DNA from: RHKX01 sp963839535
Lineage (GTDB): Bacteria; Actinomycetota; Thermoleophilia; Solirubrobacterales; 70-9
Direction of reading: 5' to 3'
NCBI GenBank assembly: GCA_963839535.1
Contig: CAWIVF010000005.1
Coordinates: 62,001-126,000, forward strand
Length of the DNA stretch: 64,000 bases
Shown: in pieces, positions 7,406 to 16,897 of the stretch
Position numbering within the stretch: the stretch's first letter is position 1
Layout of the letters: every line of letters begins with the position of its first letter
Position numbers and translations under genes: made by a program
Notes under the pieces: generated by a model
Seen by the model: only the letters and a program-made list of their open reading frames with translations
Database searches by the model: none
Told to the model about the DNA's origin: nothing

Positions 7406-8899
7406 TCAGCCCTCGTCCCCGGCGTAACCCAGGATGGATCGATCGATCAGCCACTCGACCGGGGCGTGGTCGTCGGTGTAGACCTCGTCGCCGGGGAGGC
7501 GCGGCCCGATGCGGGCCGATTCCACCACCGCGAGGTCGTGCAGATCGCGCGGGAGGAAGGACGTGGCGGCGAGCAGGCCGGTGTCCGAAGCCGGTGCGGT
7601 GCTGCCGAGCAGCAGCGTGTTCGCGTCCTCGAGCGGGTCCCGCATGACCGTCGGGAGCTCACTGGCCATCGTCGACCCCAGCACCGTCTCGAGATCGTCG
7701 TTCCCCTCGGGGTGGCCGACGTTGACGACCACGACGCCGCCGGGCGCGAGGCGCTCGCGGACGAGCTCGAAGAACTCCCTCGTGGCCAGGTAGAACGGGA
7801 TGTAGGGCTGGCGGTAGGCGTCGACGATGATCACGTCGTAATCGCCGTCCGACCGCCGCAGCCACGGGCGCGCGTCCTCGGTGTAGGTGTGGAGGTTGGG
7901 CCCCTCGAGGTCGAAGTACTCCCGGCCGATCTCGGTCAGCTCGCCGTCGATCTCGACCCCGTCGACCCTGGCCTCGGGGAAGTAGTGCCCGTACATCCGG
8001 GCGGCCGTGCCGGCCGCGTTGCCGAGGATCGCGACGCGTTCGGGCGCGCGCTCGAGCGCCGCGAACGGAAGCACGATCAGGCCGTCCCAGTAGCGCCCGG
8101 TCAGGTACGTGCCGGGCTTGATCATCGAGTGGGTGGCCTGGCCCTCGTTGAGCTGCAGGATCCGGTCCCCGTCGGGCTCCTCGACGACCTGGGCGTACTG
8201 GGACTCGGTTTCGGTCTCGTAGATGACCTCGCCGTACTCGGAGGCCTTGACGGTGCCGATCGGCAGCGCCAGCGCGAGCGCGAGCAGCGCCGGGACCGGG
8301 ACGAAGCGGAGGCCGAGGCCGGCGACGGCGGTCAGGCCGATCAGGAGCGCGAAGACGAGGAAGGTGCGCTGCGTGCCGAGGACCGGGATCAGCAGCAGCG
8401 AGGAGGTCATCGTCCCCACCAGCGAGCCCGCCGTCGAGATCGCGTAGAGGCGGCCGGCCAGCGAGCCGGCGTGCTCGACGTCGGAGATCGCCAGGCGCAA
8501 CGCGTACGGGGACGCCGCGCCGAGCAGCATCACCGGCACCGCGATCAGCGCGAGCACGGCGAAGAGCGAGCCGGCGAAGGCACCGGCGGAGATCTCGTCG
8601 AGCGCGTCGACGGAGATCTCGAAGAAGGGCTGCGCGACGAACGGCACGACCGCCAGCAGCACCGCGGCGGCGAGCACCATCTTGCACAGCCCGGCCAGCG
8701 TCGGGTTGCGGTCCGCCAGGCGGCCGCCGAACCAGTAGCCGATCGCGAGGGCGACGAGGACGACCCCGATCGTGTTCGCCCAGACGATCGTCGACGCGCC
8801 GAAGAACGGGGCCATCAACCTGGCGACGGCGATCTCGGCGCCGAGCGACCCGGTGCCGACGACGAAGACCAGGAAGTAGAGGTAGCGGAGCCGGGTCAC
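7406..8899 (-). CDS. Membrane-bound spermidine synthase-like protein
   Basis: The start is GTG 8899, overlapping the ctaG stop by four bases. The first ~220 residues contain about six membrane helices (LYFLVFVVGTGSLGAEIAVA onward). The remainder is a spermidine-synthase/SAM-dependent fold: AILGNAAGT takes the place of the glycine-rich motif I, DGVEID follows, and DVIIVDAYRQPYIPFYL is the motif around the catalytic Asp. Such MFS/SpeE-type proteins are common in actinobacteria and their substrate is usually unproven. An uninterrupted frame joins it to ctaG, but that is best explained by a base error in ctaG (see 8896-9817). Confidence 0.8.
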   Translation of the reverse strand: MTRLRYLYFLVFVVGTGSLGAEIAVARLMAPFFGASTIVWANTIGVVLVALAIGYWFGGRLADRNPTLAGLCKMVLAAAVLLAVVPFVAQPFFEISVDALDEISAGAFAGSLFAVLALIAVPVMLLGAASPYALRLAISDVEHAGSLAGRLYAISTAGSLVGTMTSSLLLIPVLGTQRTFLVFALLIGLTAVAGLGLRFVPVPALLALALALPIGTVKASEYGEVIYETETESQYAQVVEEPDGDRILQLNEGQATHSMIKPGTYLTGRYWDGLIVLPFAALERAPERVAILGNAAGTAARMYGHYFPEARVDGVEIDGELTEIGREYFDLEGPNLHTYTEDARPWLRRSDGDYDVIIVDAYRQPYIPFYLATREFFELVRERLAPGGVVVVNVGHPEGNDDLETVLGSTMASELPTVMRDPLEDANTLLLGSTAPASDTGLLAATSFLPRDLHDLAVVESARIGPRLPGDEVYTDDHAPVEWLIDRSILGYAGDEG

Positions 8900-9817
8900 G
8901 CCCCTCCGCCCGCCTGCGGCCGCCCCGGAGCCGCTTCGATGCGGTCCCTGAGCCGCTGTCCCTGCCCGGCGCTGACCGCCCGCTCGGCGCGCTTGGGGTC
9001 GAGCTCCACCCCGCGGGCGGCCGCGAGGTCGATCAGCTCCTGCCGCTCGGTGTCCTGGCGGGCCCAGCGGAGCACCAGCCAGGTGAGCACGGCGATGCTG
9101 ATCACCGTGCTCTCGGCCATCATCACGATGCCCGCCGTGCCCTGGTCGGTCAGGCCCGGAGACGTCGTGCTCGGCCTGGCCGGCCGCGTAGCGGCCGTAG
9201 AGGACCGAGCCGGACCACATCAGGACGTTGGCGAGGACCGCGCCGATCAGGCGGATCGCGGCGACGAACCCGGCGCTGGCGGCGCCGCCGAACCAGCTCG
9301 GCTTCGGCAGCGGCCCGAGCAGCGACATCCAGAAGGCGAGACCGGCCGTGAAGAAGCAGATGTGCTGGAGGCCGTGGACCAGGTCGCTGTCGAAGGTGGC
9401 GGCCTCGTAGAGCGCCGGGATGTGCCAGGCGTAGAGCAGGACCGTCCAGATGCCGAGCGCGATGATCGGGTTCGCCAGGTGGCGCATCCAGCGGAACCCG
9501 CGCATCGCGAGCAGCGGCTGCATCACCGGGCCGGTGAGGCCGAGGACGATGAACAGCGCCGCCACGTCCATGATCAGCAGGTGCTGGATCATGTGGAACG
9601 TGAGCAGCTCCTCGGCGAGGCGATCGATCGGCGAGACGAGCGCGACCGCAAGCACGACCAGCCCGGCGAGGAAGAACCCCTGGCGCCAGAGCGGCACCGG
9701 CCGCCCCGCGGCGGAGAGGCGGAGGATGCGGACCGAGTACGCGATCGCCACGACCACCAGCGAGAGCGACGGGAGCGATTCGACGAGAGTCGTGCCGAGG
9801 TCCGCGACGGGAAGCAT
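8896..9817 (-). CDS. ctaG: CtaG-like cytochrome c oxidase assembly membrane protein, frame-broken
   Basis: A polytopic membrane protein of the caa3_CtaG family, involved in copper loading/assembly of heme-copper oxidases. From ATG 9817 it shows repeated hydrophobic helices with conserved His (FHMIQHLLIMDV, YAWHIPALYEAA, GLQHICFFTAG). The frame breaks near 9160. The next frame supplies the end, SPGLTDQGTAGIVMMAEST, then a last helix and a basic tail, stopping at 8896 with a GTGA overlap to the next gene. A single extra base explains this. Confidence 0.75.
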
Positions 9818-9901
9818 GGCCCGATGAGGCTAGCGATGGGCGTCGTCCAGCCCCGGCGGAGGAGGCTAAGGACCGCGGCGCCGATGCCGATCTCGAGAGA
9901 G

Positions 9902-11162
9902 ATGACCCGGGACTCCGCGCCGTATCGGCCGGCGGCTGCTGCCGCTCCTCCTCGGATGCGTCCTCGTGGTGGTGCCGACCGCGACGGCGAGCGAGCTCCG
10001 CGGCGCCGGCCGGTTGCACGTGACGAAGGTCGGAGTCGAGTCGATCTCGCTGAAGTGGCGCGATCGCTCCCAGGGCGAGACCCGCTACGAGGTGCTGGTC
10101 GAGGGGCCCGGAGCCCGCCGAGCGACGATCCCGCGCAATCGCGAGTCGGTGCAGGATCCGCGGGCTCGAGCGCGGCGCCCGGCTACGAGGCCCGGGTGCG
10201 GGCGTGCCGGCGCAAGCACTGCGGCCCGGCGCGTCAGGCCGTCCGCACGGCCACCCTCCTCGCCCCCTTCAACGGCCCCCACCCGGACACGCGCTGCGCG
10301 ACGTTCCCCGGCTCCGACGAGTTCAACCGCGACATCTCGGACGCCCCGGTCGATCCGCGGTCGGATCGCATCGTCGCCCAGATCAACTCCGACGGCGCCG
10401 ACCTGCTGCACCCGGACTTCGGGTCGAACCCCGCCTACGGGATCCCGTTCGTCGTCGTCCCCTTCGCCCAGCCGACGGTTCCGGTGGGCTTCACGGCCTA
10501 CGGGGACGAGAGCGATCCGGGCCCCTACCCGGTTCCGCCGGGCGCCCCGGTCGAGGGTGGCGCCCGCAGCGACGGGGACCGCCACGTCCTCGTCGTCCGC
10601 CGGCCCCGGTCGGCGGGGGGCGACTGCAGGCTGTTCGAGCTCTACCGGGCCTTCGAGCGCGGCGGCCGCCGCAACCGCTGGGAGGCGGACTCCGGCGCGA
10701 TCTTCGACCTCGGCTCGCCGCTGGCCGGACAGCGGCCGGACGGGTGGACCTCGGCCGATGCGGCCGGCCTGCCGATCTACCCCGGGCTCGTCACCGTACG
10801 AGGAGGTCCAGTCGGGTGAGATCGACCATGCGATCCGGGTCACCTTCGAGGAGACGCGCCGTGCCTACCTCTCCCCCGCCACCCACTTCGCCTCCGACTC
10901 GTGCGACCCCGACCGGCCGCCGATGGGGCTGCGCCTGCGCCTGCGCGCCGGCTACGACCTCTCCGGAGTTCAACGGGGACGCGAGGGTGATCGCGGTCGC
11001 CCTGAAGCGCTACGGGGTGATCAACGCGGACAACGGCTCGAACTGGTTCATCTCCGGCTCAACCGACCGGCGCTGGAACGACGAGAACCTGAACCAGCTC
11101 AAGGACATCCCGGGCTCGGCGTTCGAGGTCGTGCGCCGGGGCCGGAGACCTCCGGCTGCTGA
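9902..11162 (+). CDS. Secreted FN3-domain protein of unknown function, several frame breaks
   Basis: Pieced together across frames. ATG 9902 and a signal peptide (RRLLPLLLGCVLVVVPTATA) are followed by a fibronectin type III-like domain (HVTKVGVESISLKWRDRS to YEARVRACRR). Then comes a ~270-residue domain containing DEFNRDISDAPVDPRSD, YGIPFVVVPFAQ, DESDPGPYPVPPGAP, DRHVLVV, GWTSADAAGLPIYPGLV, YGVINADNGSNWFIS and DRRWNDENL. I have the impression that this pattern recurs in secreted hypothetical proteins of other bacteria, but I know no function. Frame changes lie near 9930, 10160, 10795, 10968 and 11137. The stop at 11162 follows PETSGC. Confidence 0.6.
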
Positions 11163-11183
11163 GCCCCGGCGGGCCGGGCCGGC

Positions 11184-11799
11184 TCAGCCGAGCACGCCCT
11201 CGAGCTCGAGCAGCCTGCGCTTCAGCTCCAGCCCGCCGCCGTAGCCGCCGAGCGCGCCGCCGCTGCGCAGCACCCGATGGCAGGGGACCACGATCGGGAT
11301 CGGGTTCGCGCCGAGCGCGCTGCCGGCGGCGCGGAAGGCGCGCGGGCTGCCGGCGCTCGCGGCCACCTCGCCGTAGCTGCGCGTCTCGCCGAACGGGATC
11401 CGGGCGGTGCGGCGGAGGACCTTGCGGACGAACCCGGTCGAGAGCCGCCAGTCGATCGGCGACGTCGAAGCTGCGCCGGGCGCCCTCGAAGTACTCCTCG
11501 AGCTCGCGCCGCACGGGGTCGAGACGAGCCGGCGCCTCGATCATCCGCGGCGAGATGCGCGCGGCGAGACGGGCGAGCTGCTCGTCGGCGGGGACGTTCG
11601 GGTACCCGAGCAGGACGAGCCCGCGGGGCGTCGCTGCGGCGAGCAGCGGCCCGAGCGGCGAGTCGATCGTGCAGTAGGCGAGGTCGAGCAGCCCCTCGGC
11701 GTCGGCCGCCGCGGCGAGCCGGGCCATCACGGCTCCATGGTCGATCGCCGGCTCCGTCGCCGCCACCGCGGCGTCCCTCAATTCCGTCGTCGCGCTCAT
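11184..11799 (-). CDS. ogt: Methylated-DNA--protein-cysteine methyltransferase, frame-broken
   Basis: A suicide repair enzyme that moves the O6-alkyl group from guanine to its own Cys. The N-terminal domain reads from ATG 11799 (YCTIDSPLGPLLAAATPRGL). The frame breaks near 11460; the next frame continues with IDWRLSTGFVRKVLR and IPFGETRSYGEVA and reaches the active site IVVPCHRVLRSGG, ending at 11184. Undoing one extra base gives about 204 residues. The start overlaps the sigma-factor stop by ATGA, so it is translationally coupled to an ECF sigma factor. That suggests induction by whatever signal the sigma pathway senses, possibly alkylation stress (inference). Confidence 0.82.
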
Positions 11800-12316
11800 C
11801 GCATCGCCTCCATCTCGATCGCATCGGAATTCCTCAAGCTCTTGATCGCCTCGTGAACGCTCCGCCGGGCCGCCGCCTCCGAGCAGTCGATCGCCATGCC
11901 GATCTCGCGGTAGCGCAGGTCGAGCGCGAACCGCAGCACCACCGCGGCACGCTGCTTGTCGGGCAGCCTCCCCACCGCCTCCCAGAGCGCGGATCCCCCG
12001 ACTGCTCGGCGGCGAGACCCCGGCCGACGCCGGGCCGGCTGTCGGGCTCGGCCAGGCGAGCCGGGCGACGCCGCGCCGCGCGGCCCTCGTCGATCGCCTT
12101 GCGCCGGGCGATCGTCAGCAGCCATGCGCGCGGGTTGGCGCCGTCGAAGCGGGGGTAGGCCCGCAGCGCGGCCAGCAGGGTCTCCTGAAGGGCGTCCTCG
12201 ACCTCGTCGGGGCCCAGCATCCCCCGGAGGAAGCGGGCGACCGCGTCCGCGTGCGCCTCGACCAGGGTGCCGAACGGAGGCAGGGTGGCGGTCGTGGGGG
12301 GCATCTTCTCCTTCAA
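11796..12316 (-). CDS. ECF-type RNA polymerase sigma factor, frame-broken
   Basis: About 172 residues. The region 2 part (ARFLRGMLGPDEVEDALQET, NPRAWLLTIARRKAIDE) reads from ATG 12316. After a break near 11995 the region 4 HTH follows in the neighbouring frame (ALWEAVGRLPDKQRAAVVLR, LRYREIGMAIDCSEAAARRS), ending at 11796. It is the middle gene of a minus-strand operon: membrane HTH protein, sigma factor, ogt. The sigma factor usually precedes its anti-sigma factor, so this order is reversed. Confidence 0.8.
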
Positions 12317-12361
12317 CGGACGCGGCGTCCGTTTCGTGAGATCGCGCCGACCGCCGGAGCG

Positions 12362-13534
12362 CTAGGGAGAGGGCAGATCCGAGATCGGGATCCGGGCGAT
12401 GCTCTCGCCGCTGTGGACGATGCTGTCCTGCTCCTGGATCGGAGATGTCGAGGAACGGATAGTCCTCCCAGCCCTCCGGCAGCGTGGCGGTGATGACGCC
12501 GTCGCCGCTCCTGGCCCGGCCGAGGGATCGCGATTCGATCACGGAGTCGTAGAGCCAGCCGCGGTACTCGCCGTCGGGCTCGGGCAGGCCATTCAGCTGG
12601 ATCTCGAGCTCCGGAGTGGCGCCTCCGCCGGTCATGCTGACCTCGATCCCGCCGCTGCCGAGGTCGGCGCCGGGAACCGGCTCCATCGCAACGGGCTCAC
12701 CCGAGGCTGCGGGCTTCTCCTCGGCGGGCGCCTCCTCGGCGGGCGCCTCCTCCCCGGTCTTCTCGTCGCCCTTGCCCTCCTCGTCGCCCTTGCCCTGCCC
12801 CGAATCCGACCCCTTCTCGGTGTCCGACGGCACCGCGGGCACCGGAGCGGGGTCGCCGCCGGAATCGCCGGAGGAGAGGATGACCACGAGGGCGATGATC
12901 GCTGCGAGCAGCGCCAGCAGGCCGATCGTCGTTCGCGCCGACACCTGGGTCCGCTCACGTCGAGGCTTCGATGCGGCCTTCGGGAACGGGTGCGGGCGAG
13001 GGCAGCGGGCGCGGCTCCTCGTCCGCCGCCGGCGCATCCCCCCGCAGCGGCGGGGGCGGCATCGACACCGGGGTCGTGGGCTCCTCGGCTCGGGACTCCG
13101 GAGCATCGGCGACCTCGGGTCGGCGGCTCATCGGCAGCGGTCGGGCGACTCAGGTTCGGGCTCGGGGTCGGCCTCGGTGGCTCGGGCTCGGGCTCGGCCG
13201 GCTCCTCCGCCGCGGGCTCGGGCTCGCCGGCCCACCCGGCCGGGGACAGGGCCCGCAGGTTCTCCTCCACGGTCTCGACCGCATCCGGCCCGCGGACGGC
13301 GGTGCGCTGGGCGAGCCAGACGAGCGCCCGCTTGCGCTGCCGCTGGATCACCTGCTCGTCGAACCCCGCGACCATCGCGATCGTCTCGTCGGGCAGCCCG
13401 CGGCGGTAGCGAAGCTCGAGAGTCGCCCTGAACGGCGACTCGAGCTCCTGCAGTCCCGCGGCGAGCTCCGCCAGTGGATCCGCATCCCCGGCGTCTAGCC
13501 TTCCGCCCTTGATGGCACGTCTTCTCTCGACCAT
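12362..13534 (-). CDS. Membrane protein with sigma-region-4-like HTH; candidate anti-sigma factor, frame-broken
   Basis: The N-terminus (residues ~10-75: LQELESPFRATLELRYRRGL, DETIAMVAGFDEQVIQRQRK) resembles a sigma region 4 helix-turn-helix. A long Pro/Glu linker leads to one membrane helix (TIGLLALLAAIIALVVIL), an acidic Glu/Lys/Pro stretch, and an outer domain (ELEIQLNGLPEPDGEYRGWL, then SGDGVITATLP) reminiscent of the extracytoplasmic part of RskA-type anti-sigma factors. Breaks lie near 13130, 12960 and 12445. The last frame ends with SIVHSGESIARIPI and stops at 12362. The start at 13534 overlaps the divergent DUF4397 gene by 23 bp and is uncertain. Confidence 0.55.
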
Positions 13535-14304
13535 GTGCGTCGCAGTATTGCTTTTGCTGGTGACGGTTGACTTCGCGGGAGCCGAAGAGGGCTCGTCCGC
13601 GGTCCGCTTCGTGCATGCGGTACCCGGTGTCGGCGACGCGACTCTCGACGTCGGCGGCCGTCGAGATCGGCACCGCCGGCTTCGGGGAGGCGACCGAGCA
13701 GGTGGACGTTCCGGCCGGGGAATCGACCCTCGGCCTGGCGGCTCCGGATGGCGTCGAGCTGTCGGCCGACCAGGAGCTCGAGGCGGGCCGCAGCTACCTC
13801 GTCGTCGCGCTGACGACCGACGGCGGCGGTGAGCTGCGCATCTTCCGCGACCAGGGTGCCACCGCCGGGGTCGCCCGCATGCGGGTCATCCACGCGGCGC
13901 CCGAGCTCGGGGACGCCGACATCGCGATCGACGAGGAGGTGGTCGCGAAGGACGCGGCCTACACGGACGCCACCGACTACCTGCAGCTGGAGCCGGGCGA
14001 CTACCGCGTGGACGTCGAGAGCCCGAAGAACGGGGACGTCGTCCTCTCGGACGACGTATCGCTGACCTCCGGCACCTCGAACACCGCGCTCCTGGTGGGA
14101 AGCCAGGGAGAGCCGGCGCGGATCCTGGTCGTCGAGGACGACGTCGCGACGCCGAACGGGGCGCCTGAGACCGGTCTGGGCGGCCTCGCACCCCGCGAGC
14201 AGGGCCAGGACTGGGTGGCGGCCATCGCGGCTGCCCTCACCGCCGGAGGCTTCGGGCTTCTGCTCGTCCGCCGCCGGACCGCAGCCCGCGCACCGGGTCG
14301 CTGA
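13512..14304 (+). CDS. DUF4397-domain cell-surface protein with APETG-type sorting signal, frame-broken
   Basis: A signal peptide (LLSTMCVAVLLLLVTVDFAGA) is followed by two DUF4397-like repeats (SAVRFVHAVPGVGDATLDV and ARMRVIHAAPELGDADIAID). Near the C-terminus APETG precedes a hydrophobic helix (WVAAIAAALTAGGFGLLLV) and a basic tail (RRRTAARAPGR). That is the layout of a sortase substrate, and a class F sortase gene follows two bases downstream of the stop. The frame breaks once near 13655. TAGCCT at 13496-13501 lies ten bases before ATG 13512. Confidence 0.75.
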
Positions 14305-14306
14305 CG

Positions 14307-15014
14307 GTGCGGGCGCCGGCGCTGAGCCTGGCGCTCGGCTTCTTCATCCCGGCGCTGCTCGCCGGGGCCGCGGTGCTGCAGCTGACAGACAACTCTGGGT
14401 CCCCCGTAGGCCCAGCAGCGCTCGGGCTGGCGTCGTCTCGCATCTCCGCCGTCCCCGAGGTCGGGGACGGAGCCGCCGAGGGCGAGACGAGCGAGCTGCG
14501 GCGGATCGTCACCGGTGGGGGCGTCACGGCCGGCCCACCGACCGAGCCGGGCCTCGAGCCGGTCGAGCCGCGGCCCGCCGAGCCGGCGCGGGTGATCATC
14601 CCGGACGTGGGCGTCGACGCCTCGGTCGTCCCCGTCGGCGCAACCGAGGACGGGATCGAGGTTCCGCCGGTGTTCGAGGCCGGCTGGTACGCCGAGGGGC
14701 CGCGGCCGAGCGAGCCGGGGCGCGCGATCGTGCTCGGTCACCTCGACAGCCTCACCGGCCCGGCCGCCTTCACCCAGGTGCCCCAGGCCCGGCCCGGGTC
14801 CGAGGTGACCGTCGTCGATCAGGCCGGGGTCTCCCACCCGTTCCGCGTGCTGCGGACGCTCGAGGTCGCGAAGTCGAGCTTCCCCGCGGACGAGATCTAC
14901 GGCGCGACGCGGCGCCCGAGCCTCGCCCTGATCACCTGCGGCGGCGAGTTCGACCCGGCGACCGGCTACGAGAACAACGTGATCGTCTTCGCGCGGGAGC
15001 TGCGCCGCAGCTGA
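14307..15014 (+). CDS. Class F sortase
   Basis: A membrane-anchored cysteine transpeptidase. GTG 14307 opens an N-terminal membrane helix (LSLALGFFIPALLAGAAVLQ), then a ~70-residue Pro/Glu linker, then the sortase beta-barrel. Catalytic His is in VLGHLDS, catalytic Cys in ALITCGGEFD, and the TGYENNVIVFA strand matches class F/E sortases. The product is 235 residues and the frame is intact. It lies directly behind the DUF4397 protein, which has a C-terminal sorting signal and is its likely substrate. Confidence 0.87.
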   Translation: MRAPALSLALGFFIPALLAGAAVLQLTDNSGSPVGPAALGLASSRISAVPEVGDGAAEGETSELRRIVTGGGVTAGPPTEPGLEPVEPRPAEPARVIIPDVGVDASVVPVGATEDGIEVPPVFEAGWYAEGPRPSEPGRAIVLGHLDSLTGPAAFTQVPQARPGSEVTVVDQAGVSHPFRVLRTLEVAKSSFPADEIYGATRRPSLALITCGGEFDPATGYENNVIVFARELRRS

Positions 15015-15043
15015 GGCCCGGGGCCGGTCCCGTGGAACCGGCC

Positions 15044-15049
15044 TATGGT
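15044..15049 (+). promoter_or_regulatory. -10 hexamer of the P450 gene
   Basis: TATGGT ends six bases before ATG 15056. At this spacing transcription would begin at or next to the start codon, giving a leaderless mRNA. Confidence 0.45.
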
Positions 15050-15055
15050 GGTTGC

Positions 15056-16454
15056 ATGAGCGACCCCGCTCTACCGCCGGGACCGCGCCTGCCGGGGCCG
15101 GCGCAGGCGATTCTCTGGGGCCTTCGATATCCGCAGTTCACGGCGGCCGCGCACCGCCGCTTCGGCTCGACGTTCACGGTCAGGCCGGGGACGATGCCGC
15201 CGCTCGTCCTGACCACGGACGCCGATGCGATCCGCCGGCTGCTGACCGGAGACCCGCTGAAGAAGCACCACGGCAACGAGGCCGTGCGCCCGCTGCTCGA
15301 CGACCGCTCGCTGATGCTGCTCGGTCCCGCCGAGCACCTGCAGCGGAGGAAGCTCCTGCTGCCGGCGTTCCACGGCGAGCGCGTCGGCGGCTACGCCGAG
15401 CTGATGCAGGAGCTGATGGACCGGGAGGTCGAGCGCTGGCGACGCGGCGACGCCTTCGCGGTGCTGCCGGTCGCGCAGAACGTGACGATCGAGGTCATCC
15501 TCGACGCGGTCCTCGGGGTGTCCGACGAGGACATGCGGCGCCGCTTCCGCCGGCTCATCGACAACACCCTCTTCTTCCCGCTCGGCTCCCTGCGGCTCCG
15601 CCTCGGCGAACGGTTGACCCCGCGCGTCCCGCCGCGGCAGCGGCTGCGCGAGATCGCGGCATTCGGCTCCGGGCTGGTGACGCCGGCGGTCTCCACGTAC
15701 TTCCCCGAGCTGAAGACGCGCTCGCGCGCGAACCTGATGACGTTGCCCTGGTGGCGGCACCACGACCGCCTGATGGCGCTGCTGGACGAGCAGATCGCCG
15801 CCACCCGAGCCGACCCGGCGCTGTCAGAGCGCGAGGACATCCTCGCGATGCTCGTGCAGGTGCGCGACGAGCAGGGCAACGCGCTCACCGACGACGACCT
15901 GCGCAACGACCTCCTCACCCTGATCGCCGCCGGCCACGAGACCACGGCGGCGGCGATCGCCTGGGGAGCGGCACTCCTCGCTCAGGACGGCGCCGTGCGC
16001 GACCGCGCGACCACCGCCGCGCGCGGCGGTGACGAGGGCTACATGGGCGCGCTGGCCAAGGAGGTTCTGCGCATCCGCCCGCCGATCCCGGTTGCGGCCG
16101 GCAGGGTCCTGGAGGAGCCGTTCGAGATCGGCCCGCACCTGATTCCGCCGGGGACGACGATCCTGATCGACGCGTGGGGCGTTCACCACGACCCGGAGCG
16201 TCATCCCGACCCGGAGGCGCTTCCGGCCGGAGCGCTTCCTCGACGAGGCCCCCGAGCCCTACAGCTGGCTGCCCTTCGGCGGCGGTGCGCACCGGTGCAT
16301 CGGCGCGGCACTCGCCGAGCTCGAGATCAGGATCGCCCTGACGACGATCCTGAAGAAGGTCTCGATCGCGCCGGCCGGCCCGGAGCTGACACCGCCCGGC
16401 CGTCGTGGGGTCGTGGTCATCCCCCACGCCGGCGGGCGGATCAGGATCGTCTGA
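15056..16454 (+). CDS. Cytochrome P450, frame-broken near the heme region
   Basis: A soluble heme monooxygenase of about 465 residues, resembling CYP families that use membrane-like or fatty substrates. It shows the I-helix LIAAGHETTAAAIAWG, the ExxR helix AKEVLRIRPPIP and the PERF region. The frame breaks near 16215 where one extra C gives EALPAG instead of EAFRPERF; the neighbouring frame then carries the heme-ligand loop WLPFGGGAHRCIGAALAE and ends at 16454. The redox partner is not encoded nearby and the substrate is unknown. Confidence 0.85.
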
Positions 16455-16457
16455 CCC

Positions 16458-16841
16458 TCAGCCCGCGTTCAGGTCGGCTGCGTCCTGGATCAGGGCTTCG
16501 AAGGCCGCCTCGTCGATCTCGTCGCCCTCGTGCAGGTCGATGGCTCGCCGCGCGTTGCCGTCGAGGCTGGAGTTGAAGAGGCCGGCGGGGTCCTCGAGCG
16601 AGGCCCCCTTCATGAAAGTGAGCTTGACCTTGTCCTTGTAGGTCTCGCCGGTGCAGATGATCCCGTCGTGGGACCAGACCGGGACGCCGAGCGGATTGGA
16701 GGGCTTGCGCCACTTGATCTCCTCGACCACCTCGGGGTCGGCCCGCTTGATCAGCTCGCGGATCCGGGAGAGCGTCTCACCGCGCCAGTCGGACAGCTCC
16801 GCGATCTTCGCGTCGATCAGCTCGGACGGAGACTCTGCCAT
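16458..16841 (-). CDS. DUF1801-like protein
   Basis: A small soluble protein of 127 residues from ATG 16841 (MAESPSELIDAKIAELSDWR). The central pattern EEIKWRKPSNPLGVPVWSHD followed by VKLTFMKGA matches the DUF1801 / YdhG-type fold. No enzymatic function is established for the group. A longer in-frame start at 16871 exists but adds nothing family-like. It is convergent with the P450 gene with a 3-bp gap. Confidence 0.65.
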   Translation of the reverse strand: MAESPSELIDAKIAELSDWRGETLSRIRELIKRADPEVVEEIKWRKPSNPLGVPVWSHDGIICTGETYKDKVKLTFMKGASLEDPAGLFNSSLDGNARRAIDLHEGDEIDEAAFEALIQDAADLNAG

Positions 16842-16884
16842 GAGGCCGATGATATCCCCGGTAGACGGCATCTCGCCGCGGCGG

Positions 16885-16890
16885 TACGCT
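16885..16890 (+). promoter_or_regulatory. -10 hexamer of the PKD-domain gene
   Basis: TACGCT ends seven bases before ATG 16898, suggesting a leaderless transcript. Confidence 0.4.
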
Positions 16891-16897
16891 CGACTTC

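Noticed and set aside
7406..9817. Continuous frame joining CtaG to the spermidine-synthase-like protein
   Set aside because: The stretch between about 9160 and 8899 in that frame is Arg/Gly/His-rich nonsense, while the neighbouring frame gives the proper CtaG end with a GTGA overlap.
7139..10819. A 1226-codon plus-strand open frame
   Set aside because: Most of it is antisense to corA, the spermidine-synthase-like gene and ctaG with typical shadow composition. Only its last ~200 codons are real (the FN3 protein).
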